From positions 24,274 through 88,273 of the forward strand of contig NZ_KZ859513.1 in assembly GCF_003382685.1 (NCBI RefSeq): a stretch of 64,000 nt of DNA, given 5' to 3'. The stretch's first letter is position 1; the number at the start of each line of letters is the position of its first letter. This document shows positions 50,689 through 58,043 of the stretch, piece after piece. A program made the position numbers and the translations under genes. The stretch comes from Halorussus litoreus. Its GTDB lineage: Archaea > Halobacteriota > Halobacteria > Halobacteriales > Haladaptataceae. Under the pieces are notes generated by a model. It made no database searches. It worked only from the letters and a program-made list of their open reading frames with translations, and was not told the origin of the DNA.

Positions 50689-50823
50689 GTGGTCGGATTG
50701 TCGCTTGACGGGCTTAATCGCACGGGTCCGGGCAGATACGGTCGGGGTCTGGTTCGGAATCGAAATGGACGGGATACGTTGTAACTCGTCTATTCTATCG
50801 AGATATCGTCTATTTTGTTAAAA

Positions 50824-51280
50824 CCTCGGCGCGCGCGTTACTCGCGCGCGAGGGACGAGGACCGCAGCGCAGCGAGGACCGCAGGAGGCTGGGGAGGACG
50901 AGGCGCGGTGCTGTGCGGTTGCGGTCTCTCCTATGTCGAGGGAATAGCTAGCTCAATCGAAACAGAAATTAACGCAATCCTGAAGCTAGCTACTTCTTGA
51001 GCCTCGGCGTGACCGCACAACACCGCAACAGCACCGCGCCTCGTCCTCCCCAACCGCCTGCGTTGTCTGCGAACTGCGTTCGCAGATCAGCGAGACGCTT
51101 TGCGTCTCGCAAGCCTCGGTCTCCGTTTTCACTCCGACCTGCGCTACTCGGCCCTCGCGCGATTTGGCGCGACACGAGGTCGCGCCCGCACGCGCCGGGT
51201 GGAAAGGCGAGCCAGCGCGCGCCACGTAGAAAATCACCCCAGAGCGCCCCACGTGGAAAGACTAGCCAGCACGCGCCCAG
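50824..51280. repeat. Intergenic dyad element R3
   Basis: The left end is CTCGGCGCGCGCG; the left half includes ACCGCAGGAGGCTGGGGAGG, GCGGTGCTGTGCGGTTGCGG and CTCCTATGTCGAGGG, then AATAGCTAGCT (AGCTAGCT 50945-50952). After an AT-rich core (ATCGAAACAGAAATTAACGC) comes GAAGCTAGCT (50983-50990), then CCTCGGCGTGACCGCAC and CTCGTCCTCCCCAACCGCC, complementary to the left half. Two 9-bp hairpins sit in the right half (about 51064-51115). It ends with CGCGCCGGGTGGAAAGG tail units. The gap 50689-51328 contains no gene I can support. Confidence 0.8.
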
Positions 51281-51328
51281 TTGCAAAATCCGAAATTCGA
51301 TTCGGTAACTGTCGATGGATCCTCCGAC

Positions 51329-52051
51329 TCACTCCCCGTCCGTCAACCCGGCCACGAGGTCCGCGACGTACTCCAGTTCCTCCTCGTTCACGCCGTGGCC
51401 CATCCCCTCGTAGATGCGCTCGGTCACGTCCGCGCCGAGGTCGGCCAGCACGTCGCGCGTTTCGTGGACGCGCTCGACCGGGATGTGGGGGTCCACGTCG
51501 CTACAGCCGAGGAAGACCGGCGTACCACCGTCGGACCACTGGGCCGACGAGGATCGCGAACCGTCGGTTCGCTCACCGCCCAGATCGCCGTCGTAGTCCC
51601 GCGGGGTTCCCTCTGGCCCGATGAGGCCGCCGCTGAGCGCGGCGAGGCCGCCGTAGCGCTCGGCGTTCCGGGCGACGAACTCGCTGGAGAGGCAGGCCCC
51701 CTGCGAGAAGCCGACGAGCGCGACCTTCTCGGTCGGAACCCCGGCGTCGGTGATGCGGTCGAGTGTGTCGCCTACGAGCGCGAGTGCGGACGACAGGCTC
51801 GGCTCGTTGCTGTCGATCTCTTCGAGGAACGAGTTCGGGTACCACGTCCGGCCCTTGGCCTGTGGCGCGAGGTAGGTCACGCCGTCGGTCGCGAACTCGC
51901 CGACCATCTCCAGCATGCTCTCGGCGGTCGCGCCTCGGCCGTGGACCAGCAGGACCGCGGCGTCGGCGTCCGCCAGCTCCGCGCCTGCGGTTCCGACCGG
52001 CTGTCCCTCGTGGGGGTCGACGTCGCCCCGGTGGGGATTGCGTCCCGCCAT
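51329..52051 (-). CDS. Alpha/beta hydrolase, phospholipase/carboxylesterase type
   Basis: A 240-residue hydrolase of the PF02230 esterase family. The oxyanion block is VLLVHGRGATAESM near residue 35, nucleophile Ser is in VALVGFSQGACLSS near 117, Asp in GCSDVDPHIPVERV near 185, and His in GMGHGVNEEEL near 220. It likely cleaves acyl esters in the cytosol. A 20-residue acidic/Ser-rich loop (GERTDGSRSSSAQWSDGG) is an insert. The substrate is unknown. Confidence 0.88.
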   Translation of the reverse strand: MAGRNPHRGDVDPHEGQPVGTAGAELADADAAVLLVHGRGATAESMLEMVGEFATDGVTYLAPQAKGRTWYPNSFLEEIDSNEPSLSSALALVGDTLDRITDAGVPTEKVALVGFSQGACLSSEFVARNAERYGGLAALSGGLIGPEGTPRDYDGDLGGERTDGSRSSSAQWSDGGTPVFLGCSDVDPHIPVERVHETRDVLADLGADVTERIYEGMGHGVNEEELEYVADLVAGLTDGE

Positions 52052-52168
52052 CGTTACCTCCGGCCCTCCGAGAACTCGCGTGCGTTCATCGTCCGGAACT
52101 ACCCGACCCGCGCCCTTGAGACTTGCCGGGGCCTCGGGGAAAGCAGGTTACCGACCGTAACCCGAACT

Positions 52169-53011
52169 CTAAATTCCCAGCATCTCGCGCGCTTCGTCCG
52201 GGCTCGCGACCGGCCTGCCCAGCGTCTCGGTCAGTTCTGCGGTCCGGGCGACCAGCTGGGCGTTGCTCTCGGCGAGTTCGCCCCGGCCGTAGTAGACGTT
52301 GTCCTCCAGCCCGACCCGGACGTGGCCGCCGAGCAGGATACCCATCGTCGTGAGCGGAAGCTGGTGGCGACCGAAGCCAAGCGTGTTGAACAGCGCGCCG
52401 TCGGGCAGGTTCGCCACCGCGTTGAGCAAGTTCCGGGGCGATGGCGGCGAGGTGGTTCCCCCGCCGAAGATGAGCGTCGCGTAGATGGGGTCGTCGAGGT
52501 CCCGGCGCTCCAGCAGCCCCGCGACCTCGTTGAGGTGGCCGTCGTTGAACACCTCCAGTTCGGGCTTGATGCCACGGTCGACCATCTCGTCGTACAGCGA
52601 ATCGACGGTCGCGCCGGTGTTCTCGCTCGTGAGGTGGCGATACCGATTCAGCGGCCCCATGTCGAGGCTCGCCATCTCCGGCGGCGGGTCGGTCCGGAGC
52701 GACTGGCGACGTGCGTCGACCGGCGCGCTGGTCCCGCCGGTCGAGTGCTGGATCACCAGATTCGTGCGCTCGCGCACCTCGTCGGTGATGGCCTGAAAGC
52801 GCTCGCGGTCGAACGACCGCTCGCCAGAGTCGTGGCGGGCGTGGAGGTGGACCACCGCGGCTCCGGCCTCCTCGCAGGCCGCGGCGGCCTCGCCGATCTC
52901 TTCGGGAGTCTCGGGCAGGTTCGGGTTGGCCTCCTTGCCGTGGACCCCGCCGGTCAGCGCCGCGGTGACGATCACCGGCTCGCCCGCGAGGTAGTCGTCG
53001 TAGCCCGCCAT
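52169..53011 (-). CDS. BKACE (DUF849) beta-keto acid cleavage enzyme
   Basis: A 280-residue TIM-barrel enzyme of the 3-keto-5-aminohexanoate cleavage (BKACE) family. The Zn2+-binding HXH is in AVVHLHARHDS near residue 50, QHSTGGTSAPVDARRQ follows near 90, and HVRVGLEDNVYYGRGE near 237 holds the conserved Glu. Family members split beta-keto acids using acetyl-CoA. The substrate of this one is not apparent. It lies 3 nt after the cysteine-rich small gene, and the two appear coupled. Confidence 0.88.
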   Translation of the reverse strand: MAGYDDYLAGEPVIVTAALTGGVHGKEANPNLPETPEEIGEAAAACEEAGAAVVHLHARHDSGERSFDRERFQAITDEVRERTNLVIQHSTGGTSAPVDARRQSLRTDPPPEMASLDMGPLNRYRHLTSENTGATVDSLYDEMVDRGIKPELEVFNDGHLNEVAGLLERRDLDDPIYATLIFGGGTTSPPSPRNLLNAVANLPDGALFNTLGFGRHQLPLTTMGILLGGHVRVGLEDNVYYGRGELAESNAQLVARTAELTETLGRPVASPDEAREMLGI

Positions 53012-53014
53012 CGG

Positions 53015-53254
53015 TCAGGAGCCTCCCACGCCGTCTGCCGGGTCGTCTGCGTCCACACCTGGAACGTCAGGGAGACCCTCGTGGTCGCGGTAGATCTCGC
53101 AGTCGGTCTCGTGGTCGAGGCCGTACCGGTCGTTGCAGATGTCGGCGCGCATCGCTTGCACGAACTCCCCGGATGCGGTGCAGTACGCGCGCTCGGCGTC
53201 GTTCCCGTCGTCCGCGAGGGGTCGGTATTCGAGGTACGGGCACTCGTCGGCCAT
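53015..53254 (-). CDS. Small cysteine-containing protein upstream of BKACE
   Basis: A 79-residue acidic protein starting MADECPYLEYRPLADDGN. Four cysteines (ADECPY, RAYCTA, ADICND, TDCEIY) are spread over residues 5-50 and could bind zinc or an Fe-S centre. There is no known family I can name. It is 3 nt from the BKACE gene, suggesting one mRNA. Confidence 0.68.
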   Translation of the reverse strand: MADECPYLEYRPLADDGNDAERAYCTASGEFVQAMRADICNDRYGLDHETDCEIYRDHEGLPDVPGVDADDPADGVGGS

Positions 53255-53368
53255 GGGTCACGGGACGGACTGTCGGGATAAAAAGTTCGGCGTCGAAGTC
53301 TCGGGGTCGGGGGTCGTTCGAGTCGCACCCTCGCTGGATTTTTCATGCTATGCTCGGAATGATCGGTC

Positions 53369-55003
53369 ATGTCGAACGAACGCGACCGCCCCGAAGCGGA
53401 TACCGGGGACGGGTCTCCCGCTCGAAACGGACTCGGACGGCGGACCTATCTGGGGAGCGTCGTCGTGGCGGCGACGGGCCTCGCCGGTTGCTCGTCGAGA
53501 AGCGAGGAGGATTCGACCCCACCGACCGAGATCGCCACGCCGGCGGTTACCGCGACCGCGACGAGCGAAACGACCGAACTCTCGACGAACGCGCCGACGG
53601 AGACACCGACAGCCGACCCTGCGTTCTCGGGAGTCCGGTTGGAAACCGAGACGCCCCGACAGACCCAACCAGCCACCGTCGCCGTCGACGTGACGAATCA
53701 AGGGGACGCGTCGGTAGCGGCTACCGTCGCGCTCGCCGTCTCGGGGGAGTCGACGGACTCAGCGTCGGTCTCGCTGGCCCCCGGCAGCACAGGCACGGCG
53801 GAGTTCGAGATACGACATCCACGTGTCGGTGAGCAGACCGTCGAGGCCACGCTCTCGGTCGACGGCGAACGGCAGGACACCACGACTACGTCGATGACTG
53901 TCGAGCAGTACCCTCCGTCGTTCGTCGGTCGGGACGGCGCGAACTTCGTTCTCGACGGTTCGCGGTTCCGGTACGTCGGCGCGAACAACAACCACCTGCC
54001 GGTCCGTCAGTGGGGCCGACAGTACGTCGACCGCCTGTTCGAGTATCTGTCGAACCACGGGGTTTCGGTGGTTCGAACCTGGGGGTTCCCGCCCGCTTGG
54101 ACCGATTCCGACGTCCATCCCGAACCCGGGACCTTCCGGGACGACTGGTTCGAACACTTCGACTACGTTCTCTTGGCGGCCAAACGCCACGACATCCGGC
54201 TGGTCCTCCCGCTGTTGAACAACTGGTACGGCGGTGAACACGCGCCGAGTCCGGCCGCGTACGCCGACTGGTCGGACACCGCCGAGACCAAAAACGACTT
54301 CTTCGGCGACGAGCAGGCCAACGAATACTACCGGAACTACGTCGAGTACGTCCTGACTCGTACGAATCAGTTGACCGGCGTCGAGTACCGGGACGACCCG
54401 ACCATCCTGATGTGGGAAGTGGGCAACGAAATAGAGTACCACGACGAACGGCGAGGTGAACCGCTCACGAACTGGTATCACGACGCCGCCAGCCACATCA
54501 AGTCCGTAGACGATTCGCACCTCGTCGGCACCGGCATGCACGGTGCGACCGGAGACGTCTTCGAGTCGTGGAACGTCCGGAACGCGTACGTGGAGACCCA
54601 CGAGTCCGAGGCGATCGACGCGTGTTCGTTCCACAGCTACCCCGTCGAGCGCCACGGTGGTGACATCACGGTCCGCGAACAGGAAGCGTTCGCCGAGTAC
54701 GTGCGCACGCACGTGCGTGAGGCGCATGAAGAGGTCGGTAAGCCCGCGTACTTCGGCGAGTTCGGCGCTGTGGTAGACGCTGACGGGAGTTTACCGGTCT
54801 CGCAGAGAAACGAATTCTTCCGGACGGCGACTCGGGTCGCCCGCGAGGAGGGCCTCGACGGCGTTCAGTTCTGGTTCGCGGAGCTGCGCGACCCGAAGAA
54901 CGACGGTTCTCGGCGCACGCACGAGGACAATCCGCTCGCAATCTTCCCGGACGAGACGTCGACGTGGAGTGTCGTCGAGGACTACGCTGATAGCTTGGAG
55001 TAG
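53369..55003 (+). CDS. Secreted GH5-type glycosidase with Tat/lipobox signal
   Basis: A 544-residue protein. The N-terminus carries a twin-arginine signal (GLGRRTYLGSVVVAATGLAGC) ending in a lipobox-like LAGC, so it is probably Tat-exported and lipid-anchored. A Thr/Glu-rich linker leads to a CARDB-like beta domain (about 85-190), then a GH5-like (mannanase/cellulase) barrel from residue 195. The likely acid/base is Glu354 in MWEVGNEIEYH and the nucleophile Glu464 in AYFGEFGAVVD. It likely hydrolyses beta-mannan or beta-glucan outside the cell. It has no cotranscribed neighbour. Confidence 0.85.
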   Translation: MSNERDRPEADTGDGSPARNGLGRRTYLGSVVVAATGLAGCSSRSEEDSTPPTEIATPAVTATATSETTELSTNAPTETPTADPAFSGVRLETETPRQTQPATVAVDVTNQGDASVAATVALAVSGESTDSASVSLAPGSTGTAEFEIRHPRVGEQTVEATLSVDGERQDTTTTSMTVEQYPPSFVGRDGANFVLDGSRFRYVGANNNHLPVRQWGRQYVDRLFEYLSNHGVSVVRTWGFPPAWTDSDVHPEPGTFRDDWFEHFDYVLLAAKRHDIRLVLPLLNNWYGGEHAPSPAAYADWSDTAETKNDFFGDEQANEYYRNYVEYVLTRTNQLTGVEYRDDPTILMWEVGNEIEYHDERRGEPLTNWYHDAASHIKSVDDSHLVGTGMHGATGDVFESWNVRNAYVETHESEAIDACSFHSYPVERHGGDITVREQEAFAEYVRTHVREAHEEVGKPAYFGEFGAVVDADGSLPVSQRNEFFRTATRVAREEGLDGVQFWFAELRDPKNDGSRRTHEDNPLAIFPDETSTWSVVEDYADSLE

Positions 55004-55091
55004 GTCGCTCCCGCCTGCTTGGCCCTCGTCCGGCAGTTCGACGGTCCGAAGGTCGGCGGCCTGCGCTGGCGACGCGCGGCGACGACTCGGC

Positions 55092-55844
55092 CTACAGGTC
55101 GAGTGTCCGCAGGTCCTCGGCGAACCGGACGTCGCCGTCGTACACCGCGTCGATGGAGTCGAGCATCTCCTCGTGGCGACCCTCGGTGTGCGGGTAGAGG
55201 TGGGTCAGATAGACGCGACCGATGTCCGCGTCCGAGCCCGCGAGCGCCTCGCCGAGCTGGGTCGGCGTCGGGTGGTTGTCCACGTCCACGTCGTCCGGGA
55301 ACGAGCAGTCGTGAGCCAGCACGTCGCAGCCGTCCGCGAAGTTCCCCAGCCCCTCGAACGCCTCGGTGTCGCCGCTGTAGGTGAACCGGTCGCCGAACCG
55401 GTAGGCCAGACACGGCAGCGAGTGGCGCGTCTCGAACCCCTCGACCTCGAACCCCGCGACCTCGAACTCGTGGGCTCCGACCTCCCGGATCTGGAGGTCC
55501 ACCTTGTCGCGGAGGTAGTCGTACACGTCGATGAGGTCGTCCAGCAGGGCCTTGGTCCCGGTCGGGCCAACGACTTCGAGGTGGTCCTCGCCGGCCAGCC
55601 ATCGGGCCTTGAGCAGCGAGAGCAGGTCGGAGGTGTGGTCGAGGTGGTGGTGTGTCAGCAGGACGGTCGAGACGTTCTCGTAGCCCACGCCGGACTGCTG
55701 GAGTCGGTGGAGGACGCCGCTCCCGCAGTCGACGAGCAGCCGGCGGTCCGTCTCCTCGTCCGAGACGAGGATGCCGGTCTGGTAGCGCTCGCCGGTCGGC
55801 ATCGCGCTTCCCGTGCCGAGAAACGTGACGTTCATGTTGGACAC
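55092..55844 (-). CDS. MBL-fold hydrolase, RNase Z-like
   Basis: A 250-residue metallo-beta-lactamase-fold protein. It begins with VTFLGTGSAMPTGERYQTG and has the metal motif LLTHHHLDHTSDLLSLL near residue 77, DCGSG earlier and YSGDTEAFEG near 175; VYLTHLYPHTEG near 215 gives the last metal His. The layout matches RNase Z and related phosphodiesterases. It could process tRNA 3' ends or another nucleic acid or cyclic ester; I cannot decide. It is convergent with the glycosidase gene. Confidence 0.84.
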   Translation of the reverse strand: MSNMNVTFLGTGSAMPTGERYQTGILVSDEETDRRLLVDCGSGVLHRLQQSGVGYENVSTVLLTHHHLDHTSDLLSLLKARWLAGEDHLEVVGPTGTKALLDDLIDVYDYLRDKVDLQIREVGAHEFEVAGFEVEGFETRHSLPCLAYRFGDRFTYSGDTEAFEGLGNFADGCDVLAHDCSFPDDVDVDNHPTPTQLGEALAGSDADIGRVYLTHLYPHTEGRHEEMLDSIDAVYDGDVRFAEDLRTLDL

Positions 55845-55980
55845 CCCCGCGGCGAACGGTCATAATGGCTTCGGGACTGCTTTGGCGTCGTAAACTTGGT
55901 TTCGGCGGTACGCTGGATTTCGACACGGAACTCGGGTCGTGAGTGAAGAGACAGTTCGTGAGTGAAGAGACAGTGTTAGA

Positions 55981-56200
55981 CCCGGCGCGCGCTTACCCTT
56001 CTTTCCACCCTGGCGCGTGCTGGCGCGGCACGAGGCACCGGCAGACAACCCGCGTCTGCCGAGCAGTCGGTCGCTCCGCTCGCGGTTTCACCGCTCGCAT
56101 TTCCGCGGCCGTCGGCCGCGCCCCGCTCCCGACAACCGCGCCAGCACGCGCCGAGTGAGAGGACGAGCAAGCGCGCGCCGAGAAGGAAGATAAGCCAGCG
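55981..56200. repeat. Intergenic dyad element R4 (core-less derivative)
   Basis: The 441-nt gap 55845-56285 carries the outer parts of the element family: CCCGGCGCGCGC at the left, TGGCGCGGCACGAGGC, then GCACGCGCCGAGTGAGAGG and GCGCGCGCCGAGAAGGAAG tail units. The AGCTAGCT dyad core and the CCTCCCCAGCC arm are missing, so it looks like a deletion derivative. No gene is seen in the gap. Confidence 0.5.
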
Positions 56201-56285
56201 AACAACTGGGATAATGAGCCAGTCTCCGCAGAGCCGATCCAGTCGAACCCGATTCAGCCGCAAAGAGATCGGTGTCGGGCGCGTA

Positions 56286-57353
56286 TCAGTCAAGCCGATA
56301 CCGAAGTAACGCCGCGATCCCGCCGAAACCCGCTAACTGATCGCCGGGTGCGAACTCGCTGGAGAACACCGTCACGTCGCCGCCCTTCTGCTCGGTCGTG
56401 GTGATGAGGTCGTTCACGTCGAACGGCCACTCGCCCGCGTCGTCGCGCTCCTCCCGCAATCGCTCGTCGAGGAGCAGGAGATGCTCGATGGCTCCGTAGT
56501 CGGCGGCCTTCTGGACCTGCTCGGGACCGTAGGCCACCCGCGAGCCCTCGCCGATTCGCTGGGTCAACTCGTCGATGAGTTCGGCCTCCTCGGCGATGCG
56601 GGTCTGCTTCTGGACCTCCTCGACCGCGCCGCGCTTGAGCACCTCGTGGACGCCCCGGTCGCCGACCGCGCTGGTGTCGACGGTCGTGATCTTCTCGGTC
56701 AGGTCCGCCGCGTTCTCTTCGACGTAGTCGTAGGCGTCCTGCTTCGTGAACCCCGGGCCGGCGAGCACGATGGCGTCGACATCCATCCGCGAGAGCGCCT
56801 GAGTGAGTTCCGCGAACAGTTCGTCCCGGCCGCGAGCGTACTCGCCTTTCCCTGTCGTGCCCGAGAACTCGGCCTTCTCCTCGGCTCCGTACTGGGTCAC
56901 GACGTGGATGTGGGCCGTCCCCTCCTCGACCGTGGCGATGGCGACGTCGGGGTTGTCGGTCGCCTCCTCGGCCTCTTCGAGCCGGTCGAGCTGGTCGGGC
57001 TTCCACAGCTTCTCGATCTCGATCTCGGCGTTCTCCTCGACGTTGAGGGTGTGGTGCTGGCCGAGCTGGTCCTCGCGCGAGCAGTCCGCGATGGTGCCGC
57101 CGATCCGAAGCCGGTTGGCGAACTTGTGGAACTCGACCGACTCGACCTCGATGGCGACCCACATGTGCTCGCGCTCGCCGCCGGTGTCGCGCATCTGATC
57201 GTCGTTGCGCTGGATGCGCCGGGTGGTGTCGCCCGAGACGAGGTCGTCGGGTTCGAGGACGTAGGAGAGGTGCCAGAGGTCGTCGAGGCTCTCGGGGACG
57301 AGCGCGATACGCTCGCCGCCGCCCTCGACGCGCTGGCGGCTCTGAATTCGCAT
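56286..57353 (-). CDS. pelA: Pelota (aPelota) mRNA surveillance protein
   Basis: A 355-residue archaeal pelota. The N-terminal SM-like domain is [20 protein letters not shown] with [15 protein letters not shown] near residue 32; the central eRF1-2-like domain contains [18 protein letters not shown] near 205 and lacks the GGQ motif of release factors; the C-terminal eRF1-3-like domain includes [22 protein letters not shown] near 282. With aEF1A-GTP it binds stalled ribosomes and, with ABCE1, splits them. It lies close to the rqcH gene, another ribosome-rescue factor, on the same strand. Confidence 0.93.
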   Translation of the reverse strand: MRIQSRQRVEGGGERIALVPESLDDLWHLSYVLEPDDLVSGDTTRRIQRNDDQMRDTGGEREHMWVAIEVESVEFHKFANRLRIGGTIADCSREDQLGQHHTLNVEENAEIEIEKLWKPDQLDRLEEAEEATDNPDVAIATVEEGTAHIHVVTQYGAEEKAEFSGTTGKGEYARGRDELFAELTQALSRMDVDAIVLAGPGFTKQDAYDYVEENAADLTEKITTVDTSAVGDRGVHEVLKRGAVEEVQKQTRIAEEAELIDELTQRIGEGSRVAYGPEQVQKAADYGAIEHLLLLDERLREERDDAGEWPFDVNDLITTTEQKGGDVTVFSSEFAPGDQLAGFGGIAALLRYRLD

Positions 57354-57417
57354 ATCCCTACGTGGGCCGGCAGCCGATAAGTGACCTACGGTCGCGCGCG
57401 ACGCCGCGAAAGTCGGG

Positions 57418-58043
57418 TCACCCGGCCACACTCCGACCCAGCAGCCGTGCGGCGACCACCATCGCGTAGAACCCGAGCGCGAGCCCGACGACCTCCCCAG
57501 CACGCCCGAGCGACGCGAGCGCACGGAACAGGAGCGCCGCGACAGCGACGACCGACAGCGCCGCGACCCATCCGACGAAGTATCGCGCGTCGGCTACGCT
57601 CCGGCGCAGGTGATCCAGTTCGACCGCCGACCGGACCCGGCCGCTCCGGGCGACGGCGACGAGCGCAGCGGGCAGGAGGTACGCAAACGCGAGTGAGCCC
57701 AGAAAGACGACCGTGCTCGCGCCGAGAACCAGCAGCGAGGTTCCCGCCGTCGCCGACCCGGCTGGCGCGGACCCGCCGACGGTCACCCCGAGCGCGACCG
57801 CCGGAATCGCGAGGTAGCCGACCGCGACGCCCGCGCAGAACGTGCAGGCTGCGTAGACGTAGCGCTCTCCCGGAGAACGGCCAGCGCGTACCCGGCAAGC
57901 AGGACGACAGGAGCGACTGCGAGAACTGCGAGAGGACCGAGGCGAACGAGTAATCCTGCGAGGACCGCGAGGCTGACGCCGACCAGGAGGCGCTGCTCGG
58001 CGCGCTCGCCGTGAAACGGGTAACGAAGCGCCTCGCGGAGCAT
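57418..58043 (-). pseudogene. DUF4013-like membrane protein with a frameshift
   Basis: The region begins in one frame (MLREALRYPFHGERAEQRLL, then LVGVSLAVLAGLLVRLGPLAVL and VLLAGYALAVLRES) and continues in another (GERYVYAACTFCAG, later YLLPAALVAVARSGRV and [17 protein letters not shown]). Together they have the layout of haloarchaeal DUF4013 membrane proteins: a short cytosolic start and about five or six helices. The switch falls near 57865-57875, where adding or removing one base would restore a single frame of about 208 residues. It may be a sequencing error or a recent inactivation. Confidence 0.62.

Noticed and set aside
50824-51280. Complete insertion sequence
   Set aside because: The element has inverted ends but no transposase frame and is only about 450 bp. 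It can at most be a non-autonomous element, and no target-site duplication could be recognised by eye.
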